NCBI RefSeq assembly: GCF_018130825.1
Contig: NZ_JAFCJS010000005.1
Location: forward strand, 186,001-250,000
Direction: 5' to 3'
From: Bradyrhizobium liaoningense
GTDB lineage: Bacteria; Pseudomonadota; Alphaproteobacteria; Rhizobiales; Xanthobacteraceae
Length of the DNA: 64,000 nucleotides
Of the stretch, positions 26,009 through 33,782 are shown in pieces. Position 1 is the first letter of the stretch. The number at the start of each line of letters is the position of its first letter. Under the pieces are notes generated by a model. The model saw only the letters and a program-made list of their open reading frames with translations. It searched no databases and had not been told where the DNA came from. A program made the position numbers and the translations under genes.

Positions 26009-26769
26009 GACTTGCTATCCGAGCTGATGGCGAGGCCCTTGGCGGTCCAGCCGCCGTCGACGAAGATCTCCTGGCCGGTGACGTAGGCCGAGGCGTCCGA
26101 CGCCAGGAAGATGGCGGCGCCGATCATGTCGGCGGGTTGCCCCCAGCGGCCGAGCATGGTGTGGCGGCGCCGGTCTTCGTGCATGGCGGGATCGGCAAAA
26201 CTCTTCGCGGTCATCTCGGTCGCGACGTAACCGGGCGCCAGCGCGTTGACGCGGATGCCGTCGCTCGCATAGTCGGCGGCGAGCGCGCGCGTCAGCCCGG
26301 CGAGGCCCGCTTTCGCCGCGACGTAACCGGGATTGCCGGGGAACCCGCGGATCGAATTGATGCTGGTGACGTTGATGATCGCGGCCGAGCCCGTGGTCTT
26401 GAGCAGCGGATAGGCGGCAAGGATCGTGGCGTAGACGCCGGTGAGGTCGGTCGCGACGGTGGCGCGGAAGCGCGCGAGCTCGCTTTCGGCGCCCTGCGGG
26501 GGAAGGCTGATGCCGGCCGCGTTGACCAATGCGTCGATACGTCCGCCTTGCGCCGCGATGGCGTCGAAAGCGCGTCCGATCGCGGCATCGTCGGAGAGAT
26601 CGCAGGCCATCGCAATAATGCCCAGCGGTGCGGTCCCGGAACGGCTGAGGCCGAACACCGTGGCGCCGGCCTCCTTGAGGCCGGCCGCGATCGCAGCACC
26701 AATGCCGCGCGAGGCGCCGGTGACGACGGCGATCTTGCCGACAAGGGAGAAGGCGCTGAGATCAGGCAT
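26005..26769 (-). CDS. SDR-family oxidoreductase
   Basis: This 254-residue SDR has VTGASRGIG at 16-24, NAAG, SINSIRGFPG and the catalytic YVAAK, ending YVTGQEIFVDGGWTA. This resembles gluconate or sugar-5-reductase type SDRs. It overlaps the second cytidylyltransferase by eight bases (26762-26769) and the isomerase by four. Its direct coupling to a CMP-sugar synthetase suggests action on the ulosonate before or after activation. The substrate cannot be read from the sequence. Confidence 0.8.
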   Translation of the reverse strand: MPDLSAFSLVGKIAVVTGASRGIGAAIAAGLKEAGATVFGLSRSGTAPLGIIAMACDLSDDAAIGRAFDAIAAQGGRIDALVNAAGISLPPQGAESELARFRATVATDLTGVYATILAAYPLLKTTGSAAIINVTSINSIRGFPGNPGYVAAKAGLAGLTRALAADYASDGIRVNALAPGYVATEMTAKSFADPAMHEDRRRHTMLGRWGQPADMIGAAIFLASDASAYVTGQEIFVDGGWTAKGLAISSDSKS

Positions 26770-27451
26770 AGCCGTAACTGCGCATGATGGCGCCGCAGAG
26801 CTTGACGTCCTCCGGGCGGTCGATCTGGAACATCTTGTGGCGCTCCATCACGTGAAAGCCGATCTTGCCGCCGAGACGGTTGTTCTGCTCGCGCAGGAGC
26901 GAAGGAATCAACACGTAGAACGAGCCGTTCTCCAGATAACGCTTCTCGATCTGCTGCCGCATGCGGCGGTTGCGATAGTCGTAGTTGATCGGCTCCGGCC
27001 CGTTCTGGCCGATGCGCCAGTTGAAATAGTCCTCGACCTCGCAAACCGAGAGCAGGCTGTCCAGATGTTCGCGATCGAAGGTCGCAAGCGCCGCCTCGAT
27101 GTCGCCCGGCTCGCGGATCGGCGAGGTCGCCTGCAGCGCGACGATGCGCTCGAAACGTCCCATCCGCTCGTCGATGGCCTCGAGCGCGTGCAACCAGGCG
27201 GATTCGGAGGAGGCGAGGTCGCCCGAAATGTCGTCGGGGCGCAGCACGCCCACCGCGCCTGCGGCTTCCGCCGCTTCCAGAATTCGGTCGCTGTCGGACG
27301 AGACCGCCACCACGTCGACGCCTTGCGCGGCGCGCGCCTGCTCGACCGTCCAGGCGAGCAGCGGCTTGCCGCAGAGATCGAGCAGGTTCTTGTGCGGGAT
27401 GCCTTTGGAGCCGCCGCGTGCGGCGATCACGGCCAGCGTCTTGCGCGCCAT
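26762..27451 (-). CDS. Second acylneuraminate-type CMP-sugar cytidylyltransferase
   Basis: This 229-residue protein carries ARGGSKGIPHKN at 11-22, the LLAWTVEQA helix and LQATSPIRE, the CMP-ulosonate synthetase signatures. The start is fixed by the arrangement at 27449-27453, where the stop of the synthase and the ATG share one base (TGATG). A longer frame to 27742 lies inside the synthase gene. It differs clearly from the LegF-type enzyme at 3156-3857, including an YRNRRMRQQIEKRYLENGSF region typical of the NeuA/LegF branch. Its substrate should be the product of the adjacent NeuB fusion. Confidence 0.85.
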   Translation of the reverse strand: MARKTLAVIAARGGSKGIPHKNLLDLCGKPLLAWTVEQARAAQGVDVVAVSSDSDRILEAAEAAGAVGVLRPDDISGDLASSESAWLHALEAIDERMGRFERIVALQATSPIREPGDIEAALATFDREHLDSLLSVCEVEDYFNWRIGQNGPEPINYDYRNRRMRQQIEKRYLENGSFYVLIPSLLREQNNRLGGKIGFHVMERHKMFQIDRPEDVKLCGAIMRSYGYA

Positions 27452-29370
27452 CAGATGTGTCCCTCGAGGCGCTCGAGCGCGGTCCAGAAGCCTTCGCCCA
27501 TGTTCTTGTGGCCCTGCCAGATCTCGGGAATGAAGGATGCGGTGGGCGCGTGCTTGCGCAGCACCCGTCCGATCTCGTCGAAGTCGATCTCGCCTTCGCC
27601 GACCTGCAGGCCTTCGCCGTCGAGCCCCTTGGCGTCGCCGAAATGCAGGTGCGCGGTATGCGGACCGAGCTGGGCGAGGCCTTGGGCGAAGTCGAAGCCG
27701 AAATGATTGGCGGCGAGCTTGGTGTGCGAGATGTCCACGCACATGCGCAAATCGTGCTTGGCGCAGAACGCGGCCGACTCGTCCGGGAAGATGAAGATGT
27801 TCTGGTGACGCTGGCCGCCGAAATGCCAGGGGAAGGGCGCCATCGTCTGCGGCGTCAGCTCGACGCCGTCCATGTCGAGCTCCTTCAGGCTCTGCGCGAA
27901 AATGCGGTAGCGCTCGGCCTTCTCTTCCGGGGGCAGCGGCTCGTCCATGGTGAAGCCGCCGATATTGGCGACGATCGGCGGACGTTTGGTCTTGGGAAAG
28001 AACTTCTTCAGGCCGCGGGTGATGTCGATCACCGCCTGGGTCTGCTCGAGCGAATAGCGGCGCAGCGCCTCGTCGGGCGTTGCGAGGTCCATCAGCTTGG
28101 AGCCGGCGAACAGTTCCGGTGCGTGCACGACGAAGCCGATATCGTAGGTGCCGGAGAGATAGGCCGCCGGGTCGCGCTCCATGTCGCTGTAGCTGAGATG
28201 GAATTCGATGATGTCGGGCTCGCAGATCTCGAGAAAGCGCTCGGTGTCGTGATAGCGCACCGGGACGCCCCAGGGCCGGTCGAAGCGGTAGCGTCGGGCC
28301 TTCGCGGCGCCCTCGTCGAGGTCGCTCTGGAAGAAATAGTCGTCGGCCGACATCCTGCGCTTGAGCGTCCTGCCGATCAGCGCCGGCATCTTCAGCGGCG
28401 ACAGACCCTGGCCCGGGCTCTTCACGGCGATGTCGTCATCGGAGATGACCGTGCCGGCTTCGATGTCGCGAGCCGCGACGAGGCTCTTGGCGAGGTTTTC
28501 GCGGTTGATCAGCTCGCCCTGGCTGAGCGCGCGCTCGGCGAGCTTCTCGCCGCGCGCCGCTTCCACCTCGCGAATGCCGGCGACGAGTGCCTTGAACTCC
28601 TCCGGCTCCAGGCTCGCGGCATGGTCCGGGCCTTCCATCTCGCGGTCGAGCGTGATGTGGCGCTCGATCACGACGGCACCGAGGGCGACGGCCGCGGTCG
28701 ACACCGCGGTGCCGCGCTCATGGCCGGAATAGCCGACGACCGGGTGGATCTCGCGCAGCGTCCCCATGAAGCGCAGATGGATGTTGTGCAGCGCTGCGGG
28801 ATAGGTGCTCTGGCAGTGCAGCAGCACGTAGCCGGCGTTGCGGTCGTCGAGGAATTTCGCCGCGGTCTTGATCTCGTCCGTGGTGCTCATGCCGGTCGAG
28901 ACGATCAGCGTCTTGCCGGTCGCGGCGAGCCGGGCGAGCAGGGGCAGGTTGGTCAAATCGGCAGAAGCAACCTTGTAGGCCTGCACGCCGAAACCTTCGA
29001 GCACCGCGACGCTCTTCGCGTCCCAGGGCGTGCAGAGATATTGAATGCCCTTCGAGGCGCAGTAGTCGGCGATCTTCTTCTGCTGCTCCGTCGTCAGCTC
29101 GAAGCGGCGGAGCAGGTCGAGCGTGTACTCGACGGCGAGGTCGTCGTCCTTTCCGGAGAGCGAGGAGGCGCGATAGACCTCGTCGAGCTTGCGCATCTGG
29201 AATTTGGCGCAATCTGCGCCGGCCGCGACCGCGGCGTCGACCAGTGCGATGGCGCGGTCGAAATCGCCGTTATGGTTGTTGCCGATCTCGGCGATGACGT
29301 AGCAGGGCTCGCCCTCGCCCAGGAGGTGGTTGCCGATGCGGACTGGGGCAGGCTGTTTGGGCGGTGTCAT
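27451..29370 (-). CDS. NeuB-type synthase fused to SAF and TIM-barrel isomerase domains
   Basis: This 639-residue protein is nearly twice the normal NeuB length. Residues about 20-270 are the NeuB barrel (YVIAEIGNNHNGD, KFQMRKLDE, HCQSTYPA, YSGHERG, ERHITLDRE). Residues about 275-345 are a SAF domain (LVAARDIEAGTVIS, GRTLKRRM). Residues about 355-639 are a second TIM barrel of the sugar phosphate isomerase/epimerase class (IEFHLSYSD, VHAPELF, NIGGF, DISHTKLA, LHFGDAKG, IPEIWQGH). The first part should condense phosphoenolpyruvate with an aldose; the third may generate that aldose or rearrange it. ATGs at 29376 and 29370 are both possible. The preceding kinase gene ends 22 bases upstream. No NeuC-like gene serves this operon. 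Confidence 0.88.
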   Translation of the reverse strand: MTPPKQPAPVRIGNHLLGEGEPCYVIAEIGNNHNGDFDRAIALVDAAVAAGADCAKFQMRKLDEVYRASSLSGKDDDLAVEYTLDLLRRFELTTEQQKKIADYCASKGIQYLCTPWDAKSVAVLEGFGVQAYKVASADLTNLPLLARLAATGKTLIVSTGMSTTDEIKTAAKFLDDRNAGYVLLHCQSTYPAALHNIHLRFMGTLREIHPVVGYSGHERGTAVSTAAVALGAVVIERHITLDREMEGPDHAASLEPEEFKALVAGIREVEAARGEKLAERALSQGELINRENLAKSLVAARDIEAGTVISDDDIAVKSPGQGLSPLKMPALIGRTLKRRMSADDYFFQSDLDEGAAKARRYRFDRPWGVPVRYHDTERFLEICEPDIIEFHLSYSDMERDPAAYLSGTYDIGFVVHAPELFAGSKLMDLATPDEALRRYSLEQTQAVIDITRGLKKFFPKTKRPPIVANIGGFTMDEPLPPEEKAERYRIFAQSLKELDMDGVELTPQTMAPFPWHFGGQRHQNIFIFPDESAAFCAKHDLRMCVDISHTKLAANHFGFDFAQGLAQLGPHTAHLHFGDAKGLDGEGLQVGEGEIDFDEIGRVLRKHAPTASFIPEIWQGHKNMGEGFWTALERLEGHI

Positions 29371-29392
29371 CAACATTCTCGTCTCACACGCG

Positions 29393-30769
29393 TCAGGCGG
29401 ATCGCGCCGGAAGGCGCGATTTCCATGTCCGCAGTCCATTTTCCTCGAACATGATGCGCGCGCAGCTGTGTCCCTGCTGTTCCAGCGCCGCGATGAGCTG
29501 GTAGCGCTCGAACGGACGCACGAAGAACAGGAAGTAGCCGCCGCCGCCTGCGCCCAGCAGCTTGCCGCCGACGGCGCCGTGCGATTTGGCGAAATCGTAG
29601 AGGGCGTCGAGTTCGCCGGAGGAGATCTTGGAGCTGAGCTTGCGCTTGGCGTGCCAGGCTTCGTCGATGAGGCGCCCGCATTCCAGCAGCCGGCCGCGCA
29701 GGAGATGCTTGCGGATCTCGCGCGTCACCTCCTTCTGCTTGGCGGCGGCGCTCACCGCGTCGGTCGTCTCGTGCTGCGCCTTCTGGTCGCGATGGATCGC
29801 GCCGGAGTCGCGGCCCGCGCCGGTGTAGCAGAGCACGAGGCTCTCCTCGAGCTCGGCGATGATGTTGGGGTCGAGCCGCAACGGTACGATGGTGTTCTGG
29901 TCGGAGGAGAACTCCATGTGGTTGAAGCCGCCGAACACGGTGGCGTATTGATCCTGCCACCCGCCGGGAATGTTGAGCATCAACCGCTCGGCCTGGAACG
30001 CCATTTCCGCGATCTCGTGGCGATCCCATTGGTCGCTGCGAAATTCGTTGAAGCAGCCGATGATGGCGGAGGAGACCACCGCCGAGCCGCCGAGGCCGGA
30101 GCCGACCGGAAAGTCGGCGGAGACTTCGAGCTCGAACCCGTAGGTCGGCTTGATCAGGCGCACCACCGATTTGATCAGGGCGAGATCGCCGCCCGTGCCG
30201 AGCTCGGCGAGACTGTCGGCCTCGACCGTGCGGCGAAAATCGTGCGAATAGATCCGGATGCGGGGATCGCTCCGGCGCCGCAAGGTTGCATGCGCGTACA
30301 TCTTGATCGTGGCGCTGATCACCGCGCCGCCGTCATTGGCGACGAAGTAGTGCGTCAGATCGGTGCCGCCGCCGGAGAAGGAGATGCGGACTGGCGAGCG
30401 AGCGCGCGCGAAAACCTCGCTCTCCTCCGACAGGTTGAACAGCTCGCGGCTGAACACGTCGACCAGCCGGCCCTCGATATCGAGGATGGGCACGACGTGC
30501 ACGCGCTGGTCGAGCAGCTTGAGGATCTGTTCCCGCGGTCCTCCGGCCTGCGCCGAGACGAAGTTGCGGTTGATGCAGGCTGCCACCTGGTCGTGGATCG
30601 TGAGGCCCGTCAGCATTCGCCGGCGGATGTCGCCATCGGTCACCGCGCCGACGATTCGTCCGGCCACATCCTGCGCGAAGAGGATCCCGAGCATGTTGGC
30701 GTTGAGGCGCCGGAAGGCTTCCTCAATGGTCTCGGTTTCGGCGATGGTGAGGTGGCTCGTTTCTGCCAA
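29393..30769 (-). CDS. CBS-pair / GHMP sugar kinase fusion
   Basis: This 458-residue protein has an N-terminal CBS pair at residues 1 to about 115 (VTDGDIRRRML, VHVVPILDIEGRL). A GHMP kinase follows, with SGGGTDL at 132-138, the ATP-binding PVGSGLGGSA at 221-230 and a C-terminal GAVGGKLLGAGGGGYF. The kinase part resembles HddA, which phosphorylates heptose-7-phosphate at C1, and related sugar-1-kinases. CBS domains usually bind adenine nucleotides and would give feedback control. It is the first gene of the seven-gene operon. Its upstream region (30770-31146) probably carries the promoter. Kinase activity is secure by family; the sugar is not. Confidence 0.85.
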   Translation of the reverse strand: MAETSHLTIAETETIEEAFRRLNANMLGILFAQDVAGRIVGAVTDGDIRRRMLTGLTIHDQVAACINRNFVSAQAGGPREQILKLLDQRVHVVPILDIEGRLVDVFSRELFNLSEESEVFARARSPVRISFSGGGTDLTHYFVANDGGAVISATIKMYAHATLRRRSDPRIRIYSHDFRRTVEADSLAELGTGGDLALIKSVVRLIKPTYGFELEVSADFPVGSGLGGSAVVSSAIIGCFNEFRSDQWDRHEIAEMAFQAERLMLNIPGGWQDQYATVFGGFNHMEFSSDQNTIVPLRLDPNIIAELEESLVLCYTGAGRDSGAIHRDQKAQHETTDAVSAAAKQKEVTREIRKHLLRGRLLECGRLIDEAWHAKRKLSSKISSGELDALYDFAKSHGAVGGKLLGAGGGGYFLFFVRPFERYQLIAALEQQGHSCARIMFEENGLRTWKSRLPARSA

Positions 30770-31146
30770 TGCTATGGATCCAAAAAGGGGAAGGAATTTC
30801 AGGTCCTTAACCCCGCGGCGAGCCGCCTTTTCGAGTCGTTAGATACGGCAGGGGGGCGGATCATGCAAGTTTCCCGGAATCGAGCGTCTGCGCGTCGCAA
30901 ATGGGCTTATCAACGCCGGAACCGGCTTCGCCAAGGGGCGTTGCGGACCGCTCGCGGTGTCCTGCCCCGGATGCTTGCACCACGGCATGGCCGGGACGGT
31001 TCGACCTGCCCAGCCTGCGGCTCCGCCTTGCCTTGCCGTCTGCTTTGCCTGTATTTGACGAGCCTGGCACTTGCGGAAGGTCGGCCTTTGCCTCGGCCGG
31101 CCCCGTCCGCGATCACCGGCGTCTACCGGTATGATGAAGGCTCTGC
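30770..31146. other. Divergent intergenic region, no gene supported
   Basis: These 377 bases lie between the divergent CBS-kinase and WbpB-like genes and should hold both promoters. A small hairpin GCGG-CGAG-CCGC at 30815-30826 followed by CTTTT is visible. Reading frames in the rest are Arg/Pro/Cys-rich artefacts without family similarity. No RNA gene was recognised. Confidence 0.5.
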
Positions 31147-32208
31147 ATGATTAGATTTGGGCTGCTCGGCTGCGGGCGAATTGCCAAACGCCACTCCGAC
31201 CTCTTGGGCGGCAATCACGTAGAAGGTGCGAGCCTCGTTGCGGTCTGCGATCCCGTCCGCGTGCGGGCCGATGCCATTGCCGGCAAGTTCGGGGTGCCTG
31301 CAGATTACGACATGGACGACTTTCTGGCCCGCAAGGACATCGACGCGGTCGCGGTGCTGACGCCGAGCGGTCTGCATCCGGCGCACGTCATTGCCTGCGC
31401 CAGGGCCGGCAAGCACGTCGTGGTCGAAAAGCCGATGGCGCTCCGGCTGCAGGATGCCGACGACATGATCCGCGCCTGCGACCAGGCGGGCGTGAAGATG
31501 TTTATCGTCAAGCAGAACCGCTTCAATGTTCCTGTCGTCAAGGCGCGCGAGGCGCTCGATGCCGGCCGTTTCGGCAGGTTGATCCTGGGCACCGTGCGCG
31601 TGCGCTGGTGCCGCGATCAGGCCTATTACGACCAGGACGCCTGGCGCGGCACCTGGGCCTATGACGGCGGCGTGCTCACCAACCAGGCGAGCCATCACAT
31701 CGACATGCTGGAGTGGTTCTTCGGCGACGTCGTCAGCGTGCATGCGCGGGGGATGACGGCGCTCGCGAAGATCGAGACCGAGGACACTGCGGTTGCGACC
31801 TTGAAGTTTCGTAACGGCGCTCTCGGAATTGTCGAGGCCACCACGGCGGCGCGACCGACCGATCTGGAGGGATCGCTCTCGATCCTCGGAGAAAAGGGCA
31901 CGGTGGAAATCTCCGGCTTCGCGGTCAATCAGATCCGGCATTGGCGCTTCGTCGACGAGCTGCCGTCCGACAAGGACGTGGTCGAGAAGTTCTCGGTCAA
32001 TCCGCCCAACGTCTATGGCTTCGGCCACCAGGCCTATTATCACCATGTGGTCGATTGCCTGGTGAACCAGCGCGCCGCGCTGGTCGACGGGCTCGAGGGC
32101 CGCAAGAGCCTGGAACTGATCTCCGCGCTGTATGAATCGATCGAGACCGGCGCTGAGGTGCCGCTGCGGTTCATACCGCGCCTGAGCCGCCTGGGCGCCG
32201 CATTGTGA
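31147..32208 (+). CDS. WbpB/WlbA-like UDP-sugar 3-dehydrogenase (Gfo/Idh/MocA)
   Basis: This 353-residue protein starts IRFGLLGCGRIAKRHSD with the NAD-binding turn, has VVVEKPMAL near residue 94 and a C-terminal YDGGVLTNQASHHIDML helix with the family's catalytic Asp/His positions. WbpB-type enzymes oxidise C3 of UDP-GlcNAcA before transamination. The next two genes are an acetyltransferase and a DegT aminotransferase, the same trio as WbpB-WbpD-WbpE. It overlaps the next gene by four bases (ATGA). The UDP-GlcNAc 6-dehydrogenase WbpA that should feed it is not in the window. A different keto-sugar substrate is possible. Confidence 0.8.
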   Translation: MIRFGLLGCGRIAKRHSDLLGGNHVEGASLVAVCDPVRVRADAIAGKFGVPADYDMDDFLARKDIDAVAVLTPSGLHPAHVIACARAGKHVVVEKPMALRLQDADDMIRACDQAGVKMFIVKQNRFNVPVVKAREALDAGRFGRLILGTVRVRWCRDQAYYDQDAWRGTWAYDGGVLTNQASHHIDMLEWFFGDVVSVHARGMTALAKIETEDTAVATLKFRNGALGIVEATTAARPTDLEGSLSILGEKGTVEISGFAVNQIRHWRFVDELPSDKDVVEKFSVNPPNVYGFGHQAYYHHVVDCLVNQRAALVDGLEGRKSLELISALYESIETGAEVPLRFIPRLSRLGAAL

Positions 32209-32672
32209 ACAAGCCGGACATAAAGAACGCTGCCATTCGCGACGTCACCTTCGGTGTGGAGGTGACGATCGTCGAGCCTTGCAATCTCTATGGCTGCAAG
32301 ATCGGCGACGGCTGCTTCGTCGGTCCGTTCACCGAGATCCAGAAAGACGTGGTGATCGGCGCGCGGACGCGCGTGCAATCGCATTCGTTTGTCTGCGAAC
32401 TGGTGACGATCGGCGAGGACTGCTTCATCGGTCACGGCGTGATGTTCATCAACGATACATTCTCCACCGGCGGACCGGCGCGCGGACGCAAGGAGCTTTG
32501 GCGAGAGACCGTCATTGGCAATCGCGTGTCGATCGGTTCGAATGCGACAATCCTGCCGGTGAAGATCACCGATGATGTCGTGATCGGCGCAGGTTCCGTG
32601 GTGACCAGGGACATCACGGTACCGGGCACCTATGCGGGCAATCCGGCGCGCCGGCTGTCGGGCGGAAGTTGA
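32205..32672 (+). CDS. WbpD/WlbB-like hexapeptide N-acetyltransferase
   Basis: This 155-residue left-handed beta-helix acetyltransferase shows repeated hexapeptide rungs (KIGDGCFVGPFTEIQ, IGARTRVQSHSFV, IGSNATILPVKI) and the terminal YAGNPARRL. WbpD-type enzymes acetylate the 3-amino group of the UDP-linked diamino uronic acid. It starts by ATGA overlap with the dehydrogenase gene and is followed by GAGGAGCAGG, a strong ribosome site for the aminotransferase. It is shorter than typical WbpD, but the catalytic His (HSFVCEL) is present. Confidence 0.82.
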   Translation: MNKPDIKNAAIRDVTFGVEVTIVEPCNLYGCKIGDGCFVGPFTEIQKDVVIGARTRVQSHSFVCELVTIGEDCFIGHGVMFINDTFSTGGPARGRKELWRETVIGNRVSIGSNATILPVKITDDVVIGAGSVVTRDITVPGTYAGNPARRLSGGS

Positions 32673-32684
32673 GGAGCAGGACCG

Positions 32685-33782
32685 ATGGCCGTGCCTTATG
32701 CCGATCTCAATCTGCAGTATCAGACGATAAAGAGCGAGATCGATGCGGCGATCGCCGGCGTGATCAGCGGCAGTGCATTCATTCGCGGCAGCTACGTCGA
32801 TGCTTTCGAGCGTGAGTTTGCCGAGGCCGCCGAGGTCAGGCATTGCGTATCCTGTGCCAACGGAACGGATGCGCTCTACCTCGCCATGAAAGCGCTGAAG
32901 GTGAAGCCCGGCGACCAGGTGATCACGACCGCTCATTCCTGGATTTCGACCGCGGCGATGATTACGCACGCCGGCGCCGATGTCGTGTTCTGCGATACCG
33001 ACGACACCACGTTCACGATTGATCCGGCGGCGATCGAGGCGGCGATCACGCCGCGTACTGTCGGCATCATCCCGGTCCATCTCTATGGCCAGCCCGCCGA
33101 CATGGATGCGATCATGGCGATCGCAGCCAGACACAAATTGTGGGTGATCGAGGATTGCGCGCAGGCGCATCTGGCCCGTTACAAGGGAAAAATGGTCGGC
33201 ACCTTCGGCGCGGCCGCGACCTATTCGTTTTACCCGGGCAAGAATCTCGGCGCGATGGGGGATGCCGGCGCGGTCGTCACGAATGACAGCGCGCTGGCCG
33301 AGTACATGACCATGGTGGCGCGCCATGGCGGGCTCGTGAAGCATCAACACCAGATCGAGGGCATCAACAGCCGGCTCGACGGCCTGCAGGCGGGAATCCT
33401 CTCGGCCAAGCTGCCGCATCTGTCCGCCTGGACCAAGGCGCGGCAGGACGCGGCCAAGGCCTATGATGCCGGCCTCAATCAGATCGAGGATGTGGTGGTG
33501 CCGAGCGTCGCTCCCGAGCGCAGCCACGTCTATCACCTCTATACGATCCGCCATCCGCGGCGCGACGCGCTGGCTGCGCATCTCGGTGCCAATGGCGTGC
33601 AAACGGCCATCAACTATCCAACCGCGCTGCCGTTCCTGGCCGCATATCAGCGGCTCGGCCATCGCGCCGAAGAGTTTCCGAATGCACACCGCGACCAGGG
33701 ACAAATCCTGTCGCTGCCGATGTTCGCGGAAATCACGCGCGCGCAGCAGGACGAGGTGATCGACCTCGTCCGGAAATTTTAG
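32685..33782 (+). CDS. WbpE/WlbC-like PLP aminotransferase (DegT/DnrJ/EryC1/StrS)
   Basis: This 365-residue protein has the complete family pattern: CANGTDALYLAMKAL at 58-72, TTAHSWISTA, VIEDCAQAHLA at 154-164, and Lys186 in SFYPGKNLGAMGDAG as the Schiff-base residue. It would transaminate the 3-keto sugar produced by the upstream dehydrogenase. In the WbpB/WbpE pair, 2-oxoglutarate and NAD are recycled together. GAGGAGCAGG precedes the ATG. It converges with the CoA ligase gene, sharing four bases at 33779-33782. Confidence 0.86.
   Translation: MAVPYADLNLQYQTIKSEIDAAIAGVISGSAFIRGSYVDAFEREFAEAAEVRHCVSCANGTDALYLAMKALKVKPGDQVITTAHSWISTAAMITHAGADVVFCDTDDTTFTIDPAAIEAAITPRTVGIIPVHLYGQPADMDAIMAIAARHKLWVIEDCAQAHLARYKGKMVGTFGAAATYSFYPGKNLGAMGDAGAVVTNDSALAEYMTMVARHGGLVKHQHQIEGINSRLDGLQAGILSAKLPHLSAWTKARQDAAKAYDAGLNQIEDVVVPSVAPERSHVYHLYTIRHPRRDALAAHLGANGVQTAINYPTALPFLAAYQRLGHRAEEFPNAHRDQGQILSLPMFAEITRAQQDEVIDLVRKF

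Noticed and set aside
27418..29454. 678-residue open frame on the plus strand opposite the NeuB fusion
   Set aside because: It lacks any domain and is rich in Arg, Ala, Gly and Val, as expected for an antisense frame in GC-rich DNA; the minus strand carries the clear NeuB motifs.
30864..31150. Arg/Cys-rich short frame before the WbpB-like gene
   Set aside because: It ends inside the next gene's start, has no recognisable motif, and its composition matches noise.
32040..33704. 554-residue minus-strand frame opposite the WbpD/WbpE-like genes
   Set aside because: It has no family motifs and crosses two well-supported genes.
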